Shown here piece by piece: positions 24,651-32,864 of a stretch of DNA of 64,000 bases; the stretch's first letter is position 1; each line of letters begins with the position of its first letter. The position numbers and the translations under genes are program-made. Origin of the DNA: VAZQ01 sp963725185. GTDB lineage: Bacteria; Pseudomonadota; Alphaproteobacteria; Rhizobiales; Xanthobacteraceae. The stretch covers positions 2,046,001-2,110,000 of the forward strand of contig CAVRXO010000006.1 in NCBI GenBank assembly GCA_963725185.1, read 5' to 3'. The notes under the pieces are model-generated. The model made no database searches and had not been told where the DNA came from. It saw only the letters and a program-made list of their open reading frames with translations.

Positions 24651-25499
24651 ATGGCAACCAAGAAATACGAGACCATCAAGGTCGAGAAGGAGGACGGCAT
24701 CACCTGGGTGATCTTCAACCGGCCCGACAAGCGCAACGCCATGAGCCCGCAGCTCCATCTGCGACATGGACGACGCGCTTGGACGATCTTGCCGACCGAC
24801 GCCGAGACGCAGGTTCTGGTGCTCACCGGCGCCGGCGAGGCGTTCTGCGCCGGGCCAGGACATCAAGCTCTTCTTTCCGCGGCACCAAGACCGATCCGGA
24901 CGATGCGGCACAAGGCGCGGCGCGCCTCCAATCAATGGCGCTGGCAGAAGCTCTCCACCTTCCCGATGCCGACCATCGCCATGGTCAACGGCTTCTGCTT
25001 CGGCGGCGCCTTCACGCAGGTCTGCGCCTGCGATTTCGCGATCGCGGCCGACGACGCGATCTTCGGCCTCTCGGAAGTGAACTGGGGCATCCTGCCGGGC
25101 GGCATCGTGTCGTGGAACGTGGCCCAGACGATGAACTATCCGCGACGCGCTCTATTACGCCATGACCGGCGACACTTTCGACGGCAAGAAGGCGCAGGAG
25201 ATCGGCTTCGTCAATTTCTCGGTGCCGCAAGTCGAGCTCAAGGAAGACGACCGTCAAGCTCGCCAAGAAGCTGATGGAGAAGAGCCCGGCGGCGCTGCGC
25301 TACACCAAGGAAGGCGATCCGCGCGGTGCGCTTCATGAACGAGCCGCAGGCGGCCGATTATCTCAACGCCAAGAGCGACGCGCTCAAGCTCAACGACAAG
25401 GAGAACAGCCGCAGGAAGGGCATGCGGCAGTTCCTCGACGAGAAGACCTACCGTCCGGGCCTGGGCAACTTCAAGCGCAAGAAGGCGGCCGCGAAGTAG
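24651..25499 (+). CDS. p-Hydroxycinnamoyl-CoA hydratase/lyase (FerB/CouA-like), heavily frame-disrupted
   Basis: A crotonase-fold enzyme that hydrates feruloyl-, coumaroyl- or caffeoyl-CoA and cleaves it to the benzaldehyde plus acetyl-CoA. Family blocks survive in pieces across three frames: GITWVIFNRPDKRNAMSP, DAETQVLVLTGAGEAFCAG, WRWQKLSTFPMPTIAMVNG, FCFGGAFTQVCACDFAIAAD, FGLSEVNWGILPGG and FLDEKTYRPGLGNFKRKK. Nine single-base excesses explain all frame changes and leave about 279 residues, the normal family size. RBS GAGGAG lies near 24640. Nine errors in 850 bases make it the worst-called gene here. The alternative of true decay is less likely, because every conserved block is intact. 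Confidence 0.82.
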
Positions 25500-25574
25500 A
25501 CGAAGTGTTGCTGCTCAATTGCGAGAGGGTGGTGACTTGCTGGTATGTTAGTTAGGGGCGCACTGCATTTCACT

Positions 25575-25686
25575 CCCTCGCCCCGTAGGGGAGAGGGTGG
25601 TGCAAGGGGGCTACGATGATTCCGTATCGCACCGCCGGAGCCCCCTCATCCCACCTTCTCCCCCATGGGGAGAAGGAGTGAGAGGC
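25575..25686. repeat. Two CCCTCGCCCC-family repeats in inverted orientation
   Basis: One copy (25575-25617) and an opposite-facing copy (25634-25686) are separated by about 16 bases containing CCGTATCGC. The pair could form a long hairpin in the spacer between the lyase gene and the Bug binding-protein gene. Confidence 0.8.
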
Positions 25687-25746
25687 CCTGCGTCCCTCAC
25701 AACGAGCTTCCTCTTGAAGCTCGCGCCCGATTGAGGAGCGAAGGTC

Positions 25747-26778
25747 ATGACGCTCAATCACTCGCTGCTTGCCGCCGCGGTCGCGGCCTGTTGCCTTGGC
25801 CTGCAAGGTCTTGGCGTCCAGGCCGCGCGGGCGCAGGAGGCGGACTTTTCGCGCAAGACGATCACGATCTATATCGGCAACACCGCCGGCGGCACCTACG
25901 ATCTCATGGGCCGATTGGTGGCCCGTCACCTCGGTCATTTTCTGCCGGGCAATCCGACCGTGGTGCCCGAGAACATGCCGGGTGCCGGTTCGTTGCGCGC
26001 CGCCAACCACATATTCAATGTCGCGCCCAAGGACGGGACCGCGCTCGGCATCGTGACCGACACCGTGGCGGTCGAGCAGGCGCTGCACAACCCCGCCGTC
26101 CAATTCGACGCGCGCAAGTTCGTCTGGATCGGCCGCGTCGCTGCGAGCAATGCCGTGCAAATCATCTGGCACACATCGAAGGTGCAGTCGATCGAGGATG
26201 CCAAGCGCTTCGAGGCAACGGTAGCCGGAACCGGAGCCGGCAACGCCGCCGAGGTCGTGCCGACGCTGCTCAATGCGGTCATCGGCACGAAGTTCAAGAT
26301 CATAAAGGGTTACCCAGCCGCCAACGAGGCGATGCTGGCGGTCGAGCGCGGCGAGGTCGAGAGCGCGGTTCCCAACTGGAGCACGATGAAGACCACCCGA
26401 GCCTCCTGGCTCCGGGATGGCAAGGCCAAGGTGATCCTCCAGTACTTGACCGAGCGCGGGCCGGACCTTCCGGACGTGCCGGCGCTCGGCGAGCTCGGTG
26501 ACAATCTCGAAGCCAAGCAGCTGCTGGGGCTTTACGCCGGCACCGGGGCGATCGGGCGCTCGTTCTTCGGGCCGCCCGGGCTGCCGCCGGCCGTCGTCAA
26601 GACGCTGCGCGACGGCTTTGCCGCCATGAGCAAGGATCCCGCATTCATCGCCGATGCGAACCAGATCAACGCGGACTTGGAGGTTGGCTCCGGCGCGGAG
26701 GTCCAAAAGGCCGTGGAGCAAACCCTGAACGTGCCCGAACCGGTCCTGCAGCGCGCCCGCGAGATTTTTGCCCGCTGA
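25747..26778 (+). CDS. Bug/TctC-family periplasmic binding protein
   Basis: A 343-residue extracytoplasmic receptor of the tripartite tricarboxylate transporter type with a signal peptide (HSLLAAAVAACCLGLQGLG, cleavage near AAR-AQE). Family blocks are ITIYIGNTAGGTYDLMGRL, FLPGNPTVVPENMPGAGS and ALGIVTDTVAVEQAL. GAGGAG lies 8-12 bases before the ATG. No TctA/TctB membrane genes are present in the window, which is common for orphan Bug receptors. Its place after the FerA/FerB-like genes suggests an aromatic or dicarboxylic ligand, without direct proof. Confidence 0.88.
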   Translation: MTLNHSLLAAAVAACCLGLQGLGVQAARAQEADFSRKTITIYIGNTAGGTYDLMGRLVARHLGHFLPGNPTVVPENMPGAGSLRAANHIFNVAPKDGTALGIVTDTVAVEQALHNPAVQFDARKFVWIGRVAASNAVQIIWHTSKVQSIEDAKRFEATVAGTGAGNAAEVVPTLLNAVIGTKFKIIKGYPAANEAMLAVERGEVESAVPNWSTMKTTRASWLRDGKAKVILQYLTERGPDLPDVPALGELGDNLEAKQLLGLYAGTGAIGRSFFGPPGLPPAVVKTLRDGFAAMSKDPAFIADANQINADLEVGSGAEVQKAVEQTLNVPEPVLQRAREIFAR

Positions 26779-26894
26779 AATAGGTTTGCTTGTGCAATGA
26801 GGCGCGGAAAGTTTGTTTGAACGAGTCGCGATCGCATGGCGCACCCCTGGGCCTCGATGTCGAGACGCTGCAGATCAGCTCGCTGAGGCGAACT

Positions 26895-27119
26895 CCCTCG
26901 CCCCGGAGGGGAGAGGGTTGGGGTGAGGGGGCTCCGGCCTATCGGTCGTGCATCGCTGGCGTCCGAGGAGATTGATCGAACGACGACCAAAGCGCCGTGC
27001 AGCGTCACGGCGCCGGCAGCATCCGGCGCGTGCGCAGCAGCGATTGTTCATCGTGCACGGCGATCAGCAAATGCCGGAACCCCCTCACCCCATCCCTCTC
27101 CCCTTCGGGGCGAGGGAGG
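26895..27119. repeat. Inverted pair of CCCTCGCCCC-family repeats around a 133-bp core
   Basis: Copies at 26895-26939 and 27073-27119 face each other like terminal inverted repeats. The 133-base core between has no gene but contains GGCGCCGGCAGCATCCGGCGC and TCATCGTGCACGGCGATCA inverted motifs. The rest of the 26779-27180 spacer shows nothing recognisable. Confidence 0.75.
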
Positions 27120-27180
27120 AGACTGCGGCGCGCGCGCCACTTCGCAGCAGGCGCGGAAGTCGCTTACGACAACGGCGCCT

Positions 27181-27999
27181 TCACGACAGCAGCGACTTCA
27201 TGCGCTCCTGGTTGAGGTGCTTGACCAGTTGATCGACCAGGCCCGCGAGCGGCATCGGCATCTTGGCGTCCTGCGCCAGCTCGAGCGCCACGTCCATGTC
27301 CTTCTCGGCCCATTTGCCGGTGCTCTTGCCCCAGCGCGAGAGCGACCAGTTGGCGCCCGAGCCGTGGCTGAGCGCCTCGATCAGCTTGCCGACGTCGACG
27401 CCGAGCTTCTTGGCCAGCGTGAGGCACTCGAAATTGGCCACCATGCAGGCCCACAGCAACATGTTGTTGATGCTCTTGGTGATCTGCCCGGCGCCGACGT
27501 CGCCGACATGGAGCACCTGCTTGCTGAAGGCCTGGATCGCCGGCCGCGCCTTGGCGACCGAGGCGTCGTCGCCGCCCACATAGGCCACCACCTGCCCGTT
27601 ATCCATCGCCTCCTGGCCGAGCACCAGCGGCACGTCGACGATGCCGATGCCTTTCGGCGCGGCGAGCTTTGCCAGCGCGCGGCAGCTCTCGGGCGAGCAG
27701 GACGAAGCGATGGCGATCACCGCGCCGCGCGCAAGCGCATCGAGCAGGCCCGAGCGCTCGATCACATCGTGGATCTGCTTGTCGTTGGCCACCATGACGA
27801 AGACGACCTCGGCATTCTTGCCGGCATCGGCCACCGAGGCGCCGATGCGCACGCCGTGGCCTGAGGCCTTCTTTGCCGCATCGGCATTGACGTCATAGCC
27901 CGACACCTCGAAGCCTTTGAGAACCATATGCCGGGCAATCTGCAGACCCATGGCGCCGAGCCCGATCACCCCGGTACGCTTTACGTCGTCCTGTGCCAT
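27181..27999 (-). CDS. NAD(P)-binding beta-hydroxyacid dehydrogenase
   Basis: A 272-residue member of the 3-hydroxyisobutyrate/6-phosphogluconate dehydrogenase-like family. The N-terminal Rossmann motif is GVIGLGAMGLQIARHM. Then VDVPLVLGQEAMDNGQVV stands where the substrate loop lies, and GAGQITKSINNMLLWACM supplies the catalytic Lys region. The ATG at 27999 has GAGG 5 bases ahead. It lies 16 bases after the hydantoinase B gene on the same strand and is probably co-transcribed. The substrate is unknown. Confidence 0.88.
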   Translation of the reverse strand: MAQDDVKRTGVIGLGAMGLQIARHMVLKGFEVSGYDVNADAAKKASGHGVRIGASVADAGKNAEVVFVMVANDKQIHDVIERSGLLDALARGAVIAIASSCSPESCRALAKLAAPKGIGIVDVPLVLGQEAMDNGQVVAYVGGDDASVAKARPAIQAFSKQVLHVGDVGAGQITKSINNMLLWACMVANFECLTLAKKLGVDVGKLIEALSHGSGANWSLSRWGKSTGKWAEKDMDVALELAQDAKMPMPLAGLVDQLVKHLNQERMKSLLS

Positions 28000-28015
28000 T
28001 TCAACCTCGTGCCTT

Positions 28016-29836
28016 CTACTGTGGTTTGTTTGTTTGCATCTGCTTCCGCCGTGCCGCGGTCGCGGCCGCATCGATGGTCCAGTCCTCTCCGGCGGGCTTG
28101 AGCACGACCCCATAATCGCGCTCGGCGGCCGCCGGCGAGACGGCTCCTTCGCGCAGGTCGTCAAGCACGCGCTGCGGCTCGCGCTCAAGCGGATTTCCAT
28201 GTCCGCCGCCACCCGGCGTGTCGAGGCAAAAAATGTCGCCCTTGCGCAGCGGATAATCGGCGTAACGGGTCGGCAGCCGCTTGGCATCCGCGCGGCCCGG
28301 ATTGATCCAGATATCGCCGGGGCGGCCGGTGCGGCCGCCCGCGCAGCCGTTCGGCGGGATCACATGCTTCATCGAGCGGATGGAGAAGCGGGCATCTTCA
28401 AGATTGAGATATTCGCGCCTGATCCCCAAGCCGCCGCGAAAGCGGCCGGCGCCGCCCGAATCCCTGATCAGCTCGAAGCGCAGCAGCCTGGTCGGAAACT
28501 CGCTTTCGATGATCTCGACCGGCGCGATCATGGCATTGCTTTGGTTGACGGTGATGCCGGAAGCGCCATCCTTGGCGGCGCGCGCACCGGCGCCGCCGGC
28601 GATGATCTCGTATTGCACGTAGCCTCTTCCGGTCGAGGCGTCGCGGCCGCCGAGGATGATCGAGCGGCTGCCGCTGCCGTCGGCCCGCACCTTGTCGGGA
28701 ACGATGTTGCTGAGCGCGTCATAGACCGCGTCGACCAGCGCATGCACGGTCGGATTATAGGTGTTGACCGGCGCCGGAAAGCGCGGATTGAGCACGCTGG
28801 CCTCGCGCGCCGTGATGGTGAAGGCCTTCAGCAGGCCCTGGCAAACATACATGGCGGGATCGATGAGCGAGATCAGGCAATAGCCGCAGGCGGCCTGCAC
28901 CAAGGGCGGCCGCACATTGGCCGGCCCCTTGGTCTGGTCGGCCGAGCCGCTGAAGTCGAAGTGCAGCCGGTCGCCGCTTTTCTCGACCACCACATGGATG
29001 CGCACCGGCGTGTTGAGGTCGATGCCGTCGTCGTCGACGAACCGCTCCGCCTCGAAGCGGCCGTCCTTCCATTCCGCGAAGCTCGCCCGCAGCCGCTGCT
29101 CGGAGAGCGCGAACAGCCGCTCCCAGCAGGCCAGGATCTTGTCGCGGCCGTATTTGGCGATGAGCTCGCCCAGCCGCTTTTCGCCCAGCCGGTCGGCGCC
29201 GAGCTGCCCGCGAATATCGCCCAGCACCAGCTCGGGCGTGCGGCTGTTGGCCGCGATGATGCGCTCGATATCGCGGCTCGGCGCAAAGCCGCGCTGATAG
29301 CGCACGGCCGGAAGGTGCAGGCCTTCGTTGAAAGTCTCGCGCGCCTGGCCCGAGCAGCTGCCCGGAACCGGGCCGCCGATGTCGCTCTTGTGGGCGATGC
29401 TGCCGCAGAAGCCGATGAGCTCGCCGGCGGAGAAGACCGGGCTCAGCACCGCCATGTCGGGGGCATGCGGGCTGCCGCCCTGGTACGGATGATTGATGAG
29501 GAAGGCGTCACCCTCGGCGATGTCGTCGCCGAATTCCTTGATCACGGCGCCGCAGCAGGCCGGAAACGCGCCGATGTGGAGCGGCAGCACCACGTGCTGC
29601 GCCACCACCTCGCCGGCCGCGTTCATGAGCGCGCAGGAGGCATCCTGCAATTCGCGCACGATGGTGGAGTAGCCGGTGCGAAACAGCGAGTTCTGCATCT
29701 CCTGCACGATGCCCGAGAGGCTCGCCTTGACGACCTCGAGGTCGACGGCATCGATATGCGGGGGCGAGGGATTGGGCATCGGGCTTTGGGATTCCGGCTT
29801 CACGAGCAATCTGCCCGGGGCTTCACGGCCCCTCAT
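28016..29836 (-). CDS. Hydantoinase B/oxoprolinase family protein (HyuB-like)
   Basis: A 606-residue protein of the N-methylhydantoinase B/acetone-carboxylase alpha family. Typical blocks are DAVDLEVVKASLSGIVQEMQ, INHPYQGGSPHAPDMAVL, FCGSIAHKSDIGG, ADQTKGPANVRPPL and LDTPGGGGHGNPLEREP. The start at 29836 lacks a clear ribosome-binding site; the ATG at 29779 (MPNPSPPHID) is an alternative. Such subunits pair with a HyuA ATPase. One lies 3 kb away at 32865, with an amidase, an FMN reductase and a regulator between. ATP-dependent ring opening of an amide is the family activity. Confidence 0.88.
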   Translation of the reverse strand: MRGREAPGRLLVKPESQSPMPNPSPPHIDAVDLEVVKASLSGIVQEMQNSLFRTGYSTIVRELQDASCALMNAAGEVVAQHVVLPLHIGAFPACCGAVIKEFGDDIAEGDAFLINHPYQGGSPHAPDMAVLSPVFSAGELIGFCGSIAHKSDIGGPVPGSCSGQARETFNEGLHLPAVRYQRGFAPSRDIERIIAANSRTPELVLGDIRGQLGADRLGEKRLGELIAKYGRDKILACWERLFALSEQRLRASFAEWKDGRFEAERFVDDDGIDLNTPVRIHVVVEKSGDRLHFDFSGSADQTKGPANVRPPLVQAACGYCLISLIDPAMYVCQGLLKAFTITAREASVLNPRFPAPVNTYNPTVHALVDAVYDALSNIVPDKVRADGSGSRSIILGGRDASTGRGYVQYEIIAGGAGARAAKDGASGITVNQSNAMIAPVEIIESEFPTRLLRFELIRDSGGAGRFRGGLGIRREYLNLEDARFSIRSMKHVIPPNGCAGGRTGRPGDIWINPGRADAKRLPTRYADYPLRKGDIFCLDTPGGGGHGNPLEREPQRVLDDLREGAVSPAAAERDYGVVLKPAGEDWTIDAAATAARRKQMQTNKPQ

Positions 29837-29900
29837 AGCACCACATAACCACCGGAGGGAATTGCGGAACTCGATTGGCCGTCGTTACATACGGCTTGGC

Positions 29901-29981
29901 GTAGGGCGGGTTCGCTTTAACCCGCCATTCCATGCGAGGCCACTCCATGCGAGATGGCGGGTTGAAGCGAACCCGCCCTAC
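29901..29981. repeat. GTAGGGCGGGTTCGC inverted repeat
   Basis: Long arms GTAGGGCGGGTTCGCTTTAA... and ...GAAGCGAACCCGCCCTAC flank a short centre with TCCATGCGAG twice. Further copies lie at 31608-31673 and 32778-32843. Confidence 0.9.
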
Positions 29982-30010
29982 AGGCGTTCGCAGCTCGGGG
30001 GGAGTTCAAC

Positions 30011-31567
30011 ATGCACCGGCAGCTTATTCGCGTCGGCACGGCAGCGGCGGTCGCAGTGCTGCCGGCGCTCTTGACGCTCTCGACCGAGGCGCGAGCATTC
30101 CGGTTGCTGCGGACGCAGGAGGCGACGATCGCCGACATCGAGACCGCCCTCGGCGCCAAGGAGCTCAACTGCCGGCAGCTCGTTCAGATGTATCTCGACC
30201 GGATCGAGGCCTACGACAAGAAGGGACCTGCGCTCAACGCCATCATCCTGGTCAACCCCAATGCGCTGGCCAGTGCCGACGACCTCGACGCCCGCTTTGC
30301 GCGGTCGGGCCCGGTCGGGCCGCTCCACTGCGTGCCGATGATCGTCAAGGACAACTACGACACGGCGGATATGCCGACGACCGCCGGCTCTCTCAGCCTC
30401 AAGGGCTCGATCCCGCCGCGTGACGCCTACATGGTCCGCAAGCTGCGCGAGGCAGGCGCGATCGTGCTCGCCAAGTCCAACCTGGCGGAGTTCGCCCGGA
30501 GCCCGTACGAGACGGTGAGTTCGATATTGCCGGGTCACACCCGCAATCCCTATGCGCTCGATCGCGTCCCCGCCGGCTCGAGCGGCGGCACCGCGGCGGC
30601 GGTGGCGGCGAGCTTCGGAGCGGCAGGGCTCGGCACCGATACCGGAAATTCGATCCGCGGACCCGCCTCCCACGCCAGCCTCGTCGGCATCCGTCCGACC
30701 CTCGGATTGACCAGCCGTGACGGCATCGTGCCGTTGTTCCTGAGCCGGGATACCGGCGGTCCCTTGACGCGGACGGTCGCCGACGCCGCAGCCGTGCTCG
30801 AGGCGGTCTCCGGCCCCGATCCGGCCGACACGGTGACCGCATCGGCGCCGGCCAGGCGGCCCGGAAGCTATCTGAGTGCGCTGGACCGGGATGGGCTCAA
30901 GGGTGCCCGCATCGGCGTGCTGCGGCAGTTCCTCGCGGAAGGAGAGCCGGATCCCGAGGTCGTGGCGCTGTTCGAGCAGGCGCTCGCCGACATGAAGCGG
31001 CAAGGAGCCGATATCGTCGATCCCGTCGGCGTCCCCGGTATCCCGCCGTCTCAGCTCGGCTGCGATAGCTTCAAGCACGACATCGACGCGTATCTGGCGC
31101 AGCTCGGGCCGCAGGCGCCGGTGAAGAGCCTCGCCGACATCATCGCGTCGCGAAAATTCTATCCGCCGCTGGAGAAAGCCCTGCGCGACTCCGAGGCCCA
31201 GCCGCCGCCCGATCAGAACCCGAAATGCCGCGCCGGCGACGAGAACGCGCGCCGTCTGGCGGAGGGTGTGCTCAAGGCCATGGACGAGGCGCGGCTCGAC
31301 GCGCTGGTCTATCCCACCTGGAACAACCCGCCCCGGCTGATCGGCGATCTCAACTCCCCGGATGGAAACAACAGCAACCGCATCGCGCCGCATACCGGCT
31401 TCCCGGCCCTGACGGTTCCGATGGGCTTTGCGCGCGGCACGCTGCCCGCCGGCCTTCAGATCCTGGGCCGTCCGTGGAGCGAACCAACCCTGATCAGGAT
31501 CGCCTACGCCTACGAGCAGGCGACCCACCACCGGCGTCCGCCCGCCAGCACGCCGCCGCTGCCGTGA
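30011..31567 (+). CDS. Amidase signature family hydrolase, exported
   Basis: A 518-residue amidase with a signal peptide (GTAAAVAVLPALLTLSTEARA), so probably periplasmic. The Ser-cisSer-Lys catalytic triad of the family is visible: Lys in PMIVKDNYD, Ser in GSSGGTAAAVA and Ser in TDTGNSIRGPAS. Substrate-side blocks are AGAIVLAKSNLAEFA and the C-terminal TGFPALTVPMGF, LPAGLQILGRPWSE. GGGGGAG is placed before the ATG at 30011. It stands between hydantoinase genes and may process the same amide compounds outside the cytoplasm. Confidence 0.9.
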   Translation: MHRQLIRVGTAAAVAVLPALLTLSTEARAFRLLRTQEATIADIETALGAKELNCRQLVQMYLDRIEAYDKKGPALNAIILVNPNALASADDLDARFARSGPVGPLHCVPMIVKDNYDTADMPTTAGSLSLKGSIPPRDAYMVRKLREAGAIVLAKSNLAEFARSPYETVSSILPGHTRNPYALDRVPAGSSGGTAAAVAASFGAAGLGTDTGNSIRGPASHASLVGIRPTLGLTSRDGIVPLFLSRDTGGPLTRTVADAAAVLEAVSGPDPADTVTASAPARRPGSYLSALDRDGLKGARIGVLRQFLAEGEPDPEVVALFEQALADMKRQGADIVDPVGVPGIPPSQLGCDSFKHDIDAYLAQLGPQAPVKSLADIIASRKFYPPLEKALRDSEAQPPPDQNPKCRAGDENARRLAEGVLKAMDEARLDALVYPTWNNPPRLIGDLNSPDGNNSNRIAPHTGFPALTVPMGFARGTLPAGLQILGRPWSEPTLIRIAYAYEQATHHRRPPASTPPLP

Positions 31568-31590
31568 CGCGGCCTCCATGTCGACGCCGG

Positions 31591-31673
31591 AATCATATCA
31601 ATCTTGCGTAGGGCGGATTCGCTTTAACCCGCCATCGCGCGCGCAATGGCGGGTTAAGGCGAACTCGCCCTAC
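31591..31673. repeat. GTAGGGCGG inverted repeat with shared 20-bp flank
   Basis: Inverted arms span 31608-31673. The 20 bases before it (AATCATATCAATCTTGCGTA, 31591-31610) recur exactly at 32761-32780 before the next copy, so the repeat unit is longer than its palindrome. Confidence 0.88.
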
Positions 31674-31698
31674 GGTGACTGATAGGCTTCACGATCTA

Positions 31699-32295
31699 CT
31701 ACGCAACGGCGGCCAGCGCGTCCTGGCCGCGCGCGGTCTTGAGCGCCCGCGTCCACCACGCCAACTGATCAAGCAGGTCTTTCACGCCGGCCTGCAGGTA
31801 GCCGATGTCTTTCAATTCCTTGCCCTCCTTCCACACCGCCATGAAGTCGGCGCCCTGGATGTAGACGCCGCTGCGGATGGTCGCCATCTGCAGCTCGGCC
31901 GCGATCAGGCGCAGGTGCTCGACCGCGCGCGCACCGCCGACCGAACCGTAGCCGACAAAGCCGGCCGCCTTCTTGTTCCATTCCGGATAGGCATAATCGA
32001 GCGCGTTCTTCAGCACGGCCGGCACCCCGTGATTGTATTCGGCCGTCACGAAGATGTAGCCGTCGAACTGCGCGACCTTCTTTTGCCAGCGTTGGGCGAC
32101 CGGGTTTTGCGAGGGCGCCCAGGCATTCGACGCCACCTCATCGAAGAACGGCATCGGGAAGTCGCGCAAGTCGACGATTTCGGTCTCGATATCGTCGCGC
32201 TGGGCGGCGATGTCCCGAACCCATTGCGCCGGCTTGTGGCTGAAGCGGGCCGCGCGCGTGGTGCCGATGATGATCGCGATCTTGAGCTTGCTCAT
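31699..32295 (-). CDS. NADPH-dependent FMN reductase family protein
   Basis: A 198-residue flavodoxin-fold oxidoreductase. The FMN phosphate loop is IIIGTTRAARFSHKPAQW near the N-terminus. Further family blocks are FVTAEYNHGVPAVLKNALDYAY and GFVGYGSVGGARAVEHLRL. It is probably a quinone or flavin reductase. It is divergent from an HxlR-type regulator across a 45-base gap. That pairing is common, with HxlR proteins sensing quinones or reactive compounds and controlling the reductase. Confidence 0.92.
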   Translation of the reverse strand: MSKLKIAIIIGTTRAARFSHKPAQWVRDIAAQRDDIETEIVDLRDFPMPFFDEVASNAWAPSQNPVAQRWQKKVAQFDGYIFVTAEYNHGVPAVLKNALDYAYPEWNKKAAGFVGYGSVGGARAVEHLRLIAAELQMATIRSGVYIQGADFMAVWKEGKELKDIGYLQAGVKDLLDQLAWWTRALKTARGQDALAAVA

Positions 32296-32340
32296 GGAAG
32301 CCTCTATGTGTGGTTACAAATGAATACCGAGGCTAGATAA
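32296..32340. promoter_or_regulatory. Divergent operator candidate for HxlR regulator
   Basis: The 45-base gap between the two divergent starts has GCCTC (32300-32304) and its complement GAGGC (32329-32333) bracketing GTGGTTACAAATGAATACCG, with an imperfect GGTTAC/GAATACC dyad. The region is AT-rich relative to its surroundings, as expected for overlapping promoters. Confidence 0.45.
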
Positions 32341-32742
32341 ATGACTGTGCAAAACCCGCAAGAAGGCACACGCGTGATCCCCGGTAAACTGGATGTGCCC
32401 GAGGAATGCCGCGCGGTGGGAGAGGTGCTGGCGCGCGTCGGGGACAAATGGACCGTGCTGGTGGTCTCGACGCTCGGGGAGAGACCCATGCGCTTCAACG
32501 AGCTGCGCCGCGCGCTCGGCAGCATCTCGCAACGCATGCTGACGCTCACCGTGCGGGCGCTCGAGCGCGACGGGCTGGTGACGCGCACGGTGTTTGCGAC
32601 CGTTCCGCCGCGCGTGGACTATGAGCTGACCAAGCTCGGGCGCTCGCTGTTGGAGCCGGTCACCGCGCTCGCCTTATGGGCGCGCCGCAACCGCGCCGGT
32701 ATCGAGGATGCGCGCCACCGCTTCGATGCCGCCGGTCAGTAA
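32341..32742 (+). CDS. HxlR-family transcriptional regulator
   Basis: A 133-residue winged-helix regulator. The family pattern is clear: CRAVGEVLARVGDKWTVLVV with the N-terminal Cys, MRFNELRRALGSISQRMLTLTVRALERDGLVTR as the DNA-binding part, and PPRVDYELTKLGRSLLEPV as the wing. It is divergent from the FMN reductase gene and likely controls it and itself. The cysteine near position 24 could serve redox or quinone sensing. Confidence 0.92.
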   Translation: MTVQNPQEGTRVIPGKLDVPEECRAVGEVLARVGDKWTVLVVSTLGERPMRFNELRRALGSISQRMLTLTVRALERDGLVTRTVFATVPPRVDYELTKLGRSLLEPVTALALWARRNRAGIEDARHRFDAAGQ

Positions 32743-32760
32743 AGCCCGACCGCTCGCTCC

Positions 32761-32843
32761 AATCATATCAATCTTGCGTAGGGCGGGTTCGCTTTAACCC
32801 GCCATCTCGGGCGGAACGGCGGGTTAAAGCGAACCCGCCCTAC
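32761..32843. repeat. GTAGGGCGG inverted repeat with shared 20-bp flank
   Basis: Third copy of the 29901 and 31591 element, with arms GTAGGGCGGGTTCGC and GCGAACCCGCCCTAC around a short centre. The preceding 20 bases equal those at 31591-31610. It lies between convergent hxlR and hyuA ends and could act as a two-way terminator. Confidence 0.88.
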
Positions 32844-32864
32844 GAGGCCGGTCAGCGCGTCGAT

